Shown here: piece after piece, positions 7,816-19,216 of the stretch
How the letters are laid out: each line of letters begins with the position of its first letter
How positions within the stretch are numbered: position 1 is the stretch's first letter
Source of the DNA: Bacillota bacterium
Lineage (GTDB): Bacteria > Bacillota > UBA994
Direction: 5' to 3'
DNA: 36,629 nt
Assembly (NCBI GenBank): GCA_009773495.1
Contig: WSXW01000018.1
Coordinates: forward strand, 1-36,629
Notes under the pieces: model-generated
What the model was told of the DNA's origin: nothing
The model's input: the letters and a program-made list of their open reading frames with translations, nothing else
Database searches by the model: none
Position numbers and translations under genes: made by a program

Positions 7816-8943
7816 ATGCAAAAGTTACTGACAGCAGTTGAACTATATCTGACATCCACCCTAGAGGAAATGGTTCAAGAAAACATACGTATCTGCGAAA
7901 TACCTGCTCCGAGCTTTCAGGAACAGGACCGAGCGCAGTACATCGCACAGCGTTTCAGTGCCGAAGGTGTACAAGAAGTACAAGTAGATGATGCCCACAA
8001 TGTGTACGGTCGTATTTTTGGCGCGGGCGGTAGGTCCGTAATGCTTGCGGCCCATTCCGACACAGTATTTCCACTTGGCACCGATGTAACAGTGCGGCGT
8101 GAAGGAGACCGCCTTATGGCGCCGGGTGTACGGGATAATTCTACTGGCATTGCGGCTTTGATAACCTTGGCGCGCCTGATACGGGAGCTTAAGCTTACTC
8201 CGCCTGGGGATATTATTCTTGTAGCTACAGCATGCGAGGAAGGCTTAGGCGACCTCAAGGGCATGAAACGTGCTATGGAACTGTTTCATGACAGCGTCGA
8301 CCATGTAATAGCCGTTGACGGTAACCTCGGAGGTCTTGTTTACCAAGGTATAGCCAGTAGACGCTTAAGGGTTTTAGTTACTACGGGGGGTGGCCATAGT
8401 TGGGGGGATTTCGGTCGCCCTAGTGCTATCCATACCTTGGGAAGAATCATTGCAGAGATTTCCCGAATCGAGGTGCCTTCTAAGCCACGTACATCTTACA
8501 ATGTGGGGGTTATTAGCGGAGGCACATCCATAAACACTATCGCTGGTTCCGCCGAAATGCTGTTGGATATGCGCTCTGTTGATTCGATAGAGCTAGCTAA
8601 GCTCGAGGATAAGGTTCGACGTGTTATTAGCGCCGAAACGAGGGGAGCAGGCGTTACAGCAGAAATTGAAGTAGTAGGGGACAGACCGGGCGGGGGGCTA
8701 AGCTCTGACCACGTATTGGTGAGAACTGTAAGAAATATTCAGCGCTCGTTAGGCCTTACATCAGTTGAGGAAGCTAGTAGTACTGATGCTAATGTTCCCC
8801 TAAGCCAAGGTGTTCCCGCAGTGTGTATTGGAATAACGGAAGGCCGAGGCACCCATCGCCTCGACGAATATTTAAATATAACTCCGATGATTAAGGGTAT
8901 GGAACAGTTATTTGCAGTAGTCTGGGAGACACAACAGCTCTAG
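7816..8943 (+). CDS. M20-family metallopeptidase (ArgE/DapE/PepT-like)
   Basis: The protein has 375 residues. M20 zinc ligands and catalytic residues are visible: H80-x-D82 in AAHSDTVFP, D107 in GVRDNSTGIAA, E141-E142 in ACEEGLGD, and a dimerisation domain with GGGHSWGDFGRPSAIH. No signal peptide is seen, so it is a cytosolic peptidase or deacylase. AGGAGG lies 8 nt upstream of the ATG. The family covers tripeptidases, succinyl-diaminopimelate desuccinylase and carboxypeptidase G2; the sequence does not fix the substrate. The gene stands alone between terminators, with a structured leader upstream. Confidence 0.88.
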   Translation: MQKLLTAVELYLTSTLEEMVQENIRICEIPAPSFQEQDRAQYIAQRFSAEGVQEVQVDDAHNVYGRIFGAGGRSVMLAAHSDTVFPLGTDVTVRREGDRLMAPGVRDNSTGIAALITLARLIRELKLTPPGDIILVATACEEGLGDLKGMKRAMELFHDSVDHVIAVDGNLGGLVYQGIASRRLRVLVTTGGGHSWGDFGRPSAIHTLGRIIAEISRIEVPSKPRTSYNVGVISGGTSINTIAGSAEMLLDMRSVDSIELAKLEDKVRRVISAETRGAGVTAEIEVVGDRPGGGLSSDHVLVRTVRNIQRSLGLTSVEEASSTDANVPLSQGVPAVCIGITEGRGTHRLDEYLNITPMIKGMEQLFAVVWETQQL

Positions 8944-8949
8944 ATCCTT

Positions 8950-8972
8950 GAGGCCGATTACGGTCTCTTTTT
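8950..8972 (+). terminator. intrinsic terminator of the M20 peptidase gene
   Basis: The stem GAGGCC / GGTCTC (one G-T pair) around GATTAC is followed by TTTTT, 7 nt after the stop. Confidence 0.75.
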
Positions 8973-9049
8973 CCATGCTAGGACTACTTGCAGGGAAAGC
9001 TTGTGCTTAGTGGAATAAGTACTTAAAGGATGTTGAGGAGGTGGAGCGA

Positions 9050-10000
9050 GTGACCTTCACTGAAGAGGTAAAGAGCGAACTGGTCAGGCTTGTTGTTTCA
9101 GGAGACTGTTGCCGACGCTCTGAGTTGACGGCGATTGTCAAGCAACATGGCACTCTTCAGTTGTCCCGCGCAGGGGGGATTGGTTTAAATATTGCTACGC
9201 AGAACCCAGGTGTAGCTCGACTAGTGTTCAAGTTAGTCAAAGAGCACCAGCCGGATGCCCGAGTTTTTATTCGGAGGAGATCTGCGTTTCGAAAGAATAG
9301 GATGTACCTTATTTTTGCTCCCATGGCAGAGAAAATATTGTCTAACCTGGGGATTTGGGATGATCAAGAGAAAAGCCTGCGCTTAACTAGCCAAGCTCTT
9401 GGAAGTGAGTGCTGCAATCGAGCCTACCTCCGCGGTGCCTTTATTATATCGGGCACCATCAACGACCCTAACAGAGTCTCTTACCACTTAGAAATGGTGT
9501 CGGAATATCAAGACCAAGCTGATTTTTTGTGTGAGGTTATGCGCAGGTGCAATCTGTCACCCCGGGTCGTGCGTCGCAAGGAACTATATGTGGTTTATCT
9601 CAAAGAGGGAGAACAGGTTGTGGACTTTCTTAACTTGATTGGGGCGCACCAAAGCCTGCTTAAAGTTGAGGGAGCCCGTGTGCGCAAATCAATGCGTAAC
9701 CAGGTTAATCGGTTAGTCAATGCTGAGACGGCTAACATTAATAAGACTGTGACAGCTAGCTGGCGCCAAGTGGACTGCATTCGGTACCTAGATCAAAAAA
9801 TGGGGGTGATCAACCTACCCGCAGCGCTACGCGAAACAGCGGATGTCAGGGGAAAGTACCCAGACGCTAGTTTGCAGGAACTCGGGGCCCTCTTTAACCC
9901 GCCTTTGAGTAAGAGCGCAGTTAACCATCGTTTACGTAAGCTTGAAGCTTTAGCCTTTAAGCTCGGGTTTAAAGAAATTGAGGTGGGATTTCATGAGTGA
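9050..10000 (+). CDS. whiA: WhiA, sporulation/cell-division DNA-binding protein
   Basis: From GTG at 9050 the protein has 316 residues. It has the WhiA layout: an N-terminal degenerate LAGLIDADG homing-endonuclease fold (residues about 1-210; RAYLRGAFIISGTINDP is its core) and a C-terminal helix-turn-helix (about 230-310; YPDASLQELGALFNPPLSKS, NHRLRKLEA). WhiA is near-universal in Gram-positives and in Bacillus affects division and chromosome segregation. GAGGAGGTGGAG (9036-9046) fits GTG 9050, and the product MTFTEEVKSEL matches the usual MSF-SEVK start, so GTG 9041 is rejected. It overlaps the HPr gene by 8 nt. The usual rapZ-yvcK partners would be upstream but are absent here. Confidence 0.93.
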   Translation: MTFTEEVKSELVRLVVSGDCCRRSELTAIVKQHGTLQLSRAGGIGLNIATQNPGVARLVFKLVKEHQPDARVFIRRRSAFRKNRMYLIFAPMAEKILSNLGIWDDQEKSLRLTSQALGSECCNRAYLRGAFIISGTINDPNRVSYHLEMVSEYQDQADFLCEVMRRCNLSPRVVRRKELYVVYLKEGEQVVDFLNLIGAHQSLLKVEGARVRKSMRNQVNRLVNAETANINKTVTASWRQVDCIRYLDQKMGVINLPAALRETADVRGKYPDASLQELGALFNPPLSKSAVNHRLRKLEALAFKLGFKEIEVGFHE

Positions 10001-10262
10001 AGAGAAAGCCTTAGTCACTATCCGCAATGATGTTATCCATTTCCGCCCGATTGCTCGCCTCAAGGATTTGGGCCGGAAGCTAGATGTAGATATCTACCTA
10101 AGTTATCAAGGGGAGACTTTTTCTATTAGTAGTATCATAGCTATTACTGCTTGGGAATTACAGCGTGGTTGTCAGATTGAGGTCTTAGTGCGGGGCACAG
10201 GAGATGTAAGCTCGGAGTTAAGGACTATTGTGGCTTTTGTTGAGGGAGGTTGGGGTGAGTAA
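9993..10262 (+). CDS. HPr-family phosphocarrier protein
   Basis: The protein has 89 residues. The active-site HARP loop is HFRP (H16, R18, P19), so the phosphorylatable histidine is kept, unlike in Crh. FSISSIIAITAWELQRG aligns with the HPr regulatory-serine helix, placing S47 at the HprK-phosphorylated Ser46. Both phosphorylation modes are therefore plausible. ATG 9993 lies inside the whiA 3' end after GAGGTGGG. Its neighbours whiA, enzyme I and rpoN form one transcription unit. In Bacillus the whiA neighbour is Crh, so this protein occupies the Crh locus but with HPr chemistry. The helix is divergent (A50, W54), so interaction with HprK/CcpA is uncertain. Confidence 0.85.
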   Translation: MSEEKALVTIRNDVIHFRPIARLKDLGRKLDVDIYLSYQGETFSISSIIAITAWELQRGCQIEVLVRGTGDVSSELRTIVAFVEGGWGE

Positions 10263-10263
10263 A

Positions 10264-11715
10264 ATGCAGGTCACGGGGCAAGGCTTGTCGGGTGGGCTCA
10301 TCACAGGTGAGGCCGCCCTAGTACAAGATGTAACAGGGGTGGCGTCTGATATATCCGCCATGTTTACTGTAGCCAAACGACGATATCAGCAGTATGCAAA
10401 TGACCAATCACTCTCAACAGAGGCCCGCGAAGTGGCCCTAGTGTATCTCAGTTTGATTGAAGACCCTTTGTTGCTAGGGACTGTGCAGGATAAGGTTCGG
10501 GCTGGTGTTACTGTACGGGAGGCCGTTCTAGCTACTTGCGGTGAACTGCGTGCTTCCTTTGAATACTCTAAGAACGCCTATCTTAGAGCAAGGGGCAACG
10601 ATCTCCTCCACTTGGCTGGGGACTTGCTTGGGCCTAATAAAGAGACTGCGCGTGGAGCCATCTGGCTAGTCGCTAACCTAACGCCGACGCTGCTGTTCTC
10701 AGCCAACGAGCAGGGGGCTAAAGGCATTTTGTGTACTGGTACACTCCCTACGTCAGGGCATCTGGCAATTTTAGCTCGGAGCCTAGGCTTGGTAGTGGTG
10801 GGGGGTATAGAAGATATCCACAAACTCGACGGCTTGGTTATCTCAGTTGATGGTAAGAGCGGGGTAATATACACCGGGCCTACGCCCGAGCAGGTCACTG
10901 TAAACTCTTATGCTGATGCTGCTGATTTGCCGCTATGGCTAAACGTTTCGTCTAGTGCCGAAATCGGTTCAACCGAAGGCTATCGCGGTGTAGGGCTTTT
11001 CCGGACAGAGTTTATATATTTGCGCAGCAACTCTATACCCTCACGCGACACCGAATGTGAGGAATACAAAAGGGCTTTACTGGCCGCTAAGGGTAAGCCA
11101 GTAGTGTTTCGTCTGTTAGATTTTGGGGCTGACAAGCCCTTACCCGGGAGTCTCGCCAAGGTTGAGCAAAATCCCATGTTGGGGACGCGGGGAGTGCGTT
11201 TACTCCTAGATGAGCCGGATTTACTGCAGCGCCAATTGGAGCTGCTAATTGCCGCATCACCTTACGGTAATTTACACATAATGGTTCCTATGGTCACTGA
11301 TGTTGGCGAAATGTGCAAGGTAAGGTCAATGCTGAGTTCCTTAGGCGGCGGGCATATCCCTTTAGGTGCGATGGTGGAGACACCAGCAGCAGCTCTGTTA
11401 ACGAGGGAGCTTTGTAGTGTGTCTGATTTTCTTAGCTTGGGAACGAACGATTTATCAGCTTACGTATATGCAAGCGACCGTATGAGCCTTGGTGTGCCTG
11501 CCCGAGGGGAAGCAGAAGCGCTTATGCGCCTGATCAAGATAGTGGCAGACGAAGCAGTAGCCTGTAATAAATCTCTTGGTGTGTGCGGTGAAATGGCGGC
11601 AGATCCCGTTTTCGCCCGGCGATTGATTGATTTAGGTTGTAGTTACCTCAGTGTATCGTCTCAGGAGCTTAGTTATGTGGCAAACGCGCTCAAGCCTAGA
11701 GGGGGAGGGGTGTAA
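10264..11715 (+). CDS. ptsI: PEP-protein phosphotransferase, PTS enzyme I (short form)
   Basis: The protein has 483 residues versus about 570 for typical enzyme I. It transfers phosphate from PEP to HPr. The phosphohistidine region is LPTSGHLAILARSLGL with H166. The PEP-binding barrel is complete: GVGLFRTEFIY, RLLDFGADKPLP, NPMLGTRGVRLLLDEP, MVETPAAALL, SLGTNDLSAYVYASDRM, and catalytic C441 in GVCGEMAADP. The shortening is mostly in the N-terminal half and linker, but every key residue is kept. The ATG at 10264 lies 1 nt after the HPr stop. No EII sugar permease genes lie in this window, so the pair may serve regulation or distant EIIs. Confidence 0.88.
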   Translation: MQVTGQGLSGGLITGEAALVQDVTGVASDISAMFTVAKRRYQQYANDQSLSTEAREVALVYLSLIEDPLLLGTVQDKVRAGVTVREAVLATCGELRASFEYSKNAYLRARGNDLLHLAGDLLGPNKETARGAIWLVANLTPTLLFSANEQGAKGILCTGTLPTSGHLAILARSLGLVVVGGIEDIHKLDGLVISVDGKSGVIYTGPTPEQVTVNSYADAADLPLWLNVSSSAEIGSTEGYRGVGLFRTEFIYLRSNSIPSRDTECEEYKRALLAAKGKPVVFRLLDFGADKPLPGSLAKVEQNPMLGTRGVRLLLDEPDLLQRQLELLIAASPYGNLHIMVPMVTDVGEMCKVRSMLSSLGGGHIPLGAMVETPAAALLTRELCSVSDFLSLGTNDLSAYVYASDRMSLGVPARGEAEALMRLIKIVADEAVACNKSLGVCGEMAADPVFARRLIDLGCSYLSVSSQELSYVANALKPRGGGV

Positions 11716-13040
11716 TGCGACCTGGACTAACGCTGCAACTTGAACAGAGCGGCAGGCTAATAATGACGCCTCAGCTCAAGCAGGCCATTGAATTACTGCA
11801 GATGAATACCCTGGAGCTAGATAGCTTTCTGCGGGTCCAGATTTCAGAAAACCCTGTGTTTGAGTTAGCGTCCCCACCTTGGGAGCAACCCGCCGGCTTC
11901 AGCTTAGAGCGAGTAAAAAATACCGCTAAGTGGCGCAATGGCGATAACGAACCTAATGACCTGTACGACCCCCCCAATACTCCTGATCCGCGTAGTGAGT
12001 TACTGCTGGAGATAAATCTGAGTTCAGTGAGCCCTGTAGTGAAACGTGCTGCAGGGGTGCTCGTAGATTCGTTAGATTCGCGTGGCTACCTACCAGAGTT
12101 TGCACCAGAGTTTGTTAAAGAAGTCGGCTTTAGCCGTCGTGTACTGGTTTTAGCACAAAGATTACTACAGTCTATTGGCCCGCCTGGTTTTGGCACGCAA
12201 AACCTTGCTGACTGCTTACTGTTGCAACTGTACCAGCGCGGAACGCTCACGCCTTTAGCCGAGAGGGTCGTACGCAATTACCTGCCCCTGCTAGGTGTGC
12301 GTCTCGACCGTGTTGCTCAGCAGATTAATATTTCTCTGGCAGAGCTCTATCCTATACTCGAAAACATTAAGGCCTGCGACCCTAGCCCAGGGAGCAGGTA
12401 TTGCCTGCCGAATCCAACCACAAGCGTTATTCCAGACGTGTATATCCTACGCTCGCATGATGGATTTGCAGCTCATGTCAATCAGTCTTTGAGCAGCAGT
12501 ATAGTTGTAAGTGATGTGTATCGCCGTATGGCTGAGCAGGCGCGAGATGGAGAGGCGAGAAGCTATATAGACGATTGCATGCGCAGCGCCTTATGGGTAA
12601 TGCGGGCTGTGGAACAGCGGCGAGAGACTCTGCTAAGGGTCACTCAAGCTCTGATCAAGCTACAGTATGAATTCTTAGAGTATGGCACGGCATATCTGCG
12701 GCCTTTAACCCTGGCAGCGGTAGCGGCAGAGGTAGGAGTGCATGAGTCTACGGTGAGTAGGGCTGTCTCGCATAAACAGGCCTTAACCCCCCGTGGTCTG
12801 TGTTCTTTAAAATCCTTTTTTAATAGCGGCGTAAAGAGTAGCGCCGGAGGCATTGCAGCCGAAGCTGTAAAGGAACGCATTGCTAAACTTGTAGGGCTAG
12901 AGAGCAAGGCCAGTCCCTTAAGCGATGAACAGATCGCTAATATGCTCAAACATGAGGGTATTCAAATTAGCCGTCGGACTGTTGCCAAGTACCGAGAGAG
13001 CCTGTCTATCTTGTCGTCTGCAGGTCGGCGGTTGCTATGA
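11715..13040 (+). CDS. rpoN: RNA polymerase sigma-54 factor
   Basis: The protein has 441 residues. Region I begins RPGLTLQLEQSGRLIMTPQLKQAIELLQMN, shown here only in part: the TPQLKQAIELLQM core is the activator-interacting helix. The core-binding and HTH parts follow, and the RpoN box SRRTVAKYRESL (419-430) binds the -24 promoter element. ATG overlaps the enzyme I stop by one base (TAATG), so the genes are coupled. No sigma-54 activator or clear -24/-12 promoter is visible in the window. Its place between PTS genes and the gap operon is where many Bacillota have cggR. Confidence 0.92.
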   Translation: MRPGLTLQLEQSGRLIMTPQLKQAIELLQMNTLELDSFLRVQISENPVFELASPPWEQPAGFSLERVKNTAKWRNGDNEPNDLYDPPNTPDPRSELLLEINLSSVSPVVKRAAGVLVDSLDSRGYLPEFAPEFVKEVGFSRRVLVLAQRLLQSIGPPGFGTQNLADCLLLQLYQRGTLTPLAERVVRNYLPLLGVRLDRVAQQINISLAELYPILENIKACDPSPGSRYCLPNPTTSVIPDVYILRSHDGFAAHVNQSLSSSIVVSDVYRRMAEQARDGEARSYIDDCMRSALWVMRAVEQRRETLLRVTQALIKLQYEFLEYGTAYLRPLTLAAVAAEVGVHESTVSRAVSHKQALTPRGLCSLKSFFNSGVKSSAGGIAAEAVKERIAKLVGLESKASPLSDEQIANMLKHEGIQISRRTVAKYRESLSILSSAGRRLL

Positions 13041-13046
13041 TATAAT
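13038..13046 (+). promoter_or_regulatory. extended -10 promoter for the glycolytic operon
   Basis: TGATATAAT overlaps the rpoN stop and gives a perfect TGN-TATAAT extended -10. A -35 match is weak (TCTGCA, 18 nt upstream), as is usual for extended -10 promoters. It would start transcripts near 13053, about 35 nt before gap, separating glycolysis from whiA-rpoN control. Confidence 0.6.
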
Positions 13047-13086
13047 GGGTGAGACTAGGTCACTTTCATATAGAGGGGGATGTCTT

Positions 13087-14085
13087 ATGAGAATCGCAAT
13101 TAACGGATTTGGCCGTATTGGCCGGCAGGTTTTTCGCATCGCCCATAACCGTCCGGAGCTAGAAATAGTTGCCATCAACGATTTAGCTGATCCCAAGGCT
13201 CTGGCACATTTGCTTAAATATGACTCAAACTATGGTCGTTTTGAGGCTGATGTACAACCGATAAATGATGGCTTTGAGGTCAATGGTAAAAAGGTGAAGG
13301 TGTTTGCAGAGAGAGATCCTGCTAAGCTTCCGTGGTCTGATTTAGGCATTGACGTCGTTGTGGAGTGCACAGGGTTATTCAAAGAGCGCAAAACAGCTGG
13401 TAAACATATTGAAGCGGGAGCTAAGAAGGTCCTCATTAGCTCTCCAGCTAAAGACGAAGACATAACCATTGTGCTTGGTTGTAATGAGGACAAATATGAT
13501 CACGCGAAGCATCATATTATCAGTAACGCCTCATGCACTACCAATGCTCTAGGGCCAATGGCTAAGGTTTTGCATGAAGAGTTTGGCATCGTCAAGGGTC
13601 TGATGAATACGATTCATGCTTTTACTAATGATCAGAGAATCCTTGATGTCGTGCACAGTGATTTGCGTAGAGCTCGTACGGCTAGTCAATCCATCATCCC
13701 TACGACAACAGGGGCAGCTAAGGCCATAGGTCTAGTTCTCCCTGAACTTAAGGGTAAGCTTAACGGATTTGCCTTACGCGTACCTACAACCACGGTATCC
13801 ATTGTCGACTTGACTGTGGAGTTAGCTAAACAAGCAACCAGCGAAATGATCAACGACGCTTTCCGTAGGGCGGCTAATGGTAAGCTTAAGGGTATTTTGG
13901 GCGTAAGCGATGAGCCTTTAGTGTCAATAGACTATCTGGGGGATACCCGCTCCTCGATTGTTGATATGGAGCTCACCATGGTAGTTGGAGATAACATGGC
14001 CAAGGTTTGCACTTGGTATGACAACGAGTGGGGTTATTCCTGCCGCATGGTAGACGTTTTATCTATGATCGCTAATCAGGCGTAG
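13087..14085 (+). CDS. gap: glyceraldehyde-3-phosphate dehydrogenase
   Basis: The protein has 332 residues of classical GAPDH. INGFGRIGR is the Rossmann loop, D32 in INDLADP favours NAD, and SNASCTTNALGP carries the catalytic C150. RVPTTTVSIVDLT and WYDNEWGYSCR lie in the catalytic domain. The NAD-typical Leu-Pro pair before HxDLRRAR is Val-Val here, so cofactor preference is likely but not proven. The start is ATG 13087 after GAGGGGGATG; a frame open from 12925 lies inside rpoN and is ignored. It is the first gene of gap-pgk-tpiA-gpmI-eno. Confidence 0.96.
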   Translation: MRIAINGFGRIGRQVFRIAHNRPELEIVAINDLADPKALAHLLKYDSNYGRFEADVQPINDGFEVNGKKVKVFAERDPAKLPWSDLGIDVVVECTGLFKERKTAGKHIEAGAKKVLISSPAKDEDITIVLGCNEDKYDHAKHHIISNASCTTNALGPMAKVLHEEFGIVKGLMNTIHAFTNDQRILDVVHSDLRRARTASQSIIPTTTGAAKAIGLVLPELKGKLNGFALRVPTTTVSIVDLTVELAKQATSEMINDAFRRAANGKLKGILGVSDEPLVSIDYLGDTRSSIVDMELTMVVGDNMAKVCTWYDNEWGYSCRMVDVLSMIANQA

Positions 14086-14094
14086 GCGGGTATC

Positions 14095-15294
14095 ATGCCT
14101 AAGCTCACAGTTAAAGATATTGAAGTAAGAGGTAAGCGGGTTTTCGTACGCGTTGACTTCAATGTACCTCTGGATGCACAGAGTCAGGTGACAGATGACA
14201 CCCGGATTAGAGCGGCACTCCCCACAATTCAGTACCTGCGGGAACAAGGGGCCAAAATTATACTAGCTAGCCACCTCGGTCGACCTAAGGGTTCGCCAGA
14301 GGCAAAATACAGTCTTCTCCCAGTCGCCATTCGGCTTGCGGAGCTATTAGGATTTGAGGTCCCTCTCCTACCCGATTGCGTGGGTAGCGCGGTAGAAGAG
14401 AAAGTAAGCGGCATGGCGGCTCAGGACGTCGTGATGCTGGAAAATCTCCGTTTTCATGGCGATGAGGAGAAAAACACACCTAGGTTTGCCGCCGACTTAG
14501 CTAGGTTGGCCGATGTCTATGTAAATGATGCTTTTGGTGCGGCACACCGTGCTCACGCATCAATCTCTGGCGTAGCATCTTTGGTACAACCTGCTGTCGC
14601 GGGATTTCTTCTGAGCAAAGAGCTAGATTTTTTGGGTTCTGCCCTAGAGAATCCGCGGCGGCCATTTGTCGCTGTTTTGGGTGGTGCTAAGGTGTCTGAC
14701 AAGATTAAGGTCATTGAGAACTTGCTCAGCAAGGTTGATGGTTTGATTATCGGAGGGGGCATGGCCAATACCTTCCTTAAGGCTAAGGGGTATGATGTCG
14801 GCAAATCGCTTTTTGAGTCTGCTCAGGTTGAATTAGCAAGCGAGCTACTAGACTTGGCAGAGAGATCTAAGGTTACCGTGCACTTACCACTTGATGTTGT
14901 CATAGCCACTAGCGTTCAAGACGAGGAGGGCGAAATAGTAGGCTTGGAGGGCGTGCCCACCGACAAGATGATTGTCGATGTTGGGCCAGAGACTTCGGAT
15001 CATTTTGCTAAAGTAGTCAGTACAGCTAGGTGTGTTGTGTGGAACGGTCCCATGGGAGTATTCGAAAACCCGGCCTTTTCGGTAGGTACTTTCCGGCTGG
15101 CTAAGGCTATGGCCGAATCGACCGCTGTTACTATCGTGGGCGGGGGTGATAGCGCTGCCGCAGTAGAACAGTCTGGCTTGGCTTCTGGCATGACACATAT
15201 TTCCACAGGCGGTGGTGCATCTCTTGAGTTCTTAGAGGGCAAGCCTTTGCCGGGCGTAGAGGTTTTGACTGATAAGCTGGGGAAAGGTGAATAG
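14095..15294 (+). CDS. pgk: phosphoglycerate kinase
   Basis: The protein has 399 residues, full length. The N-domain signature [31 protein letters not shown], the [14 protein letters not shown] loop and the C-domain nucleotide site [13 protein letters not shown] and [14 protein letters not shown] are as in other bacterial PGKs. It makes ATP from 1,3-bisphosphoglycerate. It starts 9 nt after gap with only a weak ribosome site (AGGCGGG), so translation is probably coupled. The end overlaps the region used for the tpiA ribosome site. Confidence 0.96.
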   Translation: MPKLTVKDIEVRGKRVFVRVDFNVPLDAQSQVTDDTRIRAALPTIQYLREQGAKIILASHLGRPKGSPEAKYSLLPVAIRLAELLGFEVPLLPDCVGSAVEEKVSGMAAQDVVMLENLRFHGDEEKNTPRFAADLARLADVYVNDAFGAAHRAHASISGVASLVQPAVAGFLLSKELDFLGSALENPRRPFVAVLGGAKVSDKIKVIENLLSKVDGLIIGGGMANTFLKAKGYDVGKSLFESAQVELASELLDLAERSKVTVHLPLDVVIATSVQDEEGEIVGLEGVPTDKMIVDVGPETSDHFAKVVSTARCVVWNGPMGVFENPAFSVGTFRLAKAMAESTAVTIVGGGDSAAAVEQSGLASGMTHISTGGGASLEFLEGKPLPGVEVLTDKLGKGE

Positions 15295-15295
15295 A

Positions 15296-16044
15296 GTGTT
15301 AAGACCATTAATCATGGGTAACTGGAAAATGAATGGCACGTTGGCGGAAGGCAGGGCGTTTGTCCGCCAGCTTTGCACTCTTTTAGAGGGTAGCAGCAAT
15401 GTGGACGTTTGTCTCTGCCCTCCTTTTACGTTGCTCCAGGAAATACGTGATCAAATTGGCCTTACAGCGATATTCCTGGGAGCACAGAATGTACATCATG
15501 CCGATAAAGGGGCATTTACCGGTGAAGTATCTATCCCCATGCTACAGGAACTGGATTGCACTTATGTTATTCTAGGCCACTCAGAGCGACGCTCGTATGT
15601 GGGTGAGACTGACGCCATGATAGCTCGTAAGATTTTGGCAGCACAATCATGGGGCATTACGCCTGTGCTCTGCGTTGGCGAGAGTCTTGAAGTACGCGAT
15701 AACGGAGAGGGCGAAAGGCATGTCCTTGCTCAGGTTCGCAATTGCTTAGATGGCGCTCAGGCCGAGCCTCTCGTCATCGCCTATGAACCCATCTGGGCCA
15801 TAGGCACGGGTAGGGCAGCTAGCACAGCGCAAGCTGCTCAAATGCTCAAAGCTATCAGAGAGGCCCTCGTGAGCATGTACAAAGATGCCGGCGCGTCAGT
15901 ACGCCTGCTCTATGGCGGCAGTGTTACAGCTGCTAATATCAGCGAGTATCTGGCCTCAGAATATGCAAACGGCGCTTTAGTCGGGGGTGCATCACTCCAG
16001 GCAGAGGAGTTTGCATCGATCGTGCGCCAGGCAGAAACAGTGCC

Positions 16045-16060
<16 letters not shown>
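15296..16060 (+). CDS. tpiA: triosephosphate isomerase
   Basis: From GTG 15296 the protein has 254 residues. GNWKMN near the start holds the catalytic Asn-Lys, YVILGHSERR contains the electrophilic His, AYEPIWAIGTG has the catalytic Glu and LLYGGSV is the phosphate clamp. GGAAAGGTGA (15281-15290) places the start at 15296 rather than the in-frame GTG 15287, and the product MLRPLIMGNWKMN fits the family. It begins 1 nt after the pgk stop and overlaps gpmI by 16 nt. Confidence 0.95.
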
Positions 16061-18856
<2,796 letters not shown>

Positions 18857-18869
18857 CTTCGGACTAACA

Positions 18870-18898
18870 TTGTAAACATCTAGCGCTTGTGCTAAAAT
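18870..18898 (+). promoter_or_regulatory. sigma-A-type promoter upstream of secG
   Basis: TTGTAA (18870-18875), a 17-nt spacer and TAAAAT (18893-18898) with an upstream TGC giving an extended -10. The start would fall near 18905, 25 nt before secG. Confidence 0.65.
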
Positions 18899-18929
18899 CA
18901 ATAGAGTTAAACGGAGGGGGGTACGGTGG

Positions 18930-19151
18930 ATGATTACTGCTTTTAAAGTTCTTCACGCACTAGTTGCTGTGGGAGTTATTGTATCAATTATCATGCAGAG
19001 TGGACGCGCAGCGGGCCTCGGGGCGATTGCTGGCGGTGCGGAGACATTATTTGGGCGCAAGAAAAATATGGATGCCTTCTTTGGCAAGCTAACCATTGGC
19101 CTAGGAATAGCCTTTATGGTGCTATCCTTGGTTATAGCTGTAATTCAGTAG
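18930..19151 (+). CDS. secG: preprotein translocase subunit SecG
   Basis: The protein has 73 residues with two membrane helices (about 2-22 and 51-72) joined by the diagnostic GAIAGGAETLFGRKKNMDAFF loop, quoted at its length limit as GAIAGGAETLFGRK. SecG supports SecYE during protein export. CGGAGGGGGG upstream sets ATG 18930. In many Bacillota secG follows eno and precedes rnr; here it is followed by a hairpin and hppA, and rnr is 12 kb further on. Confidence 0.93.
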   Translation: MITAFKVLHALVAVGVIVSIIMQSGRAAGLGAIAGGAETLFGRKKNMDAFFGKLTIGLGIAFMVLSLVIAVIQ

Positions 19152-19155
19152 AATC

Positions 19156-19183
19156 AGAAGGCATACCCGTGGGTATGCCTTCT
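19156..19183 (+). terminator. 13-bp hairpin after secG
   Basis: AGAAGGCATACCC / GGGTATGCCTTCT is a perfect inverted repeat 4 nt after the secG stop. There is no real T run, so it may be a weak or factor-aided terminator, or an mRNA 3' end stabiliser. Confidence 0.55.
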
Positions 19184-19216
19184 AGTCAGATAGGATATTA
19201 AGGAGGGAAAACAGAC

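Noticed and set aside
11715-13100. sigma-54 (-24/-12) promoters near rpoN or gap
   Set aside because: A few TGGCAC strings occur, but none has TTGC at the right distance.
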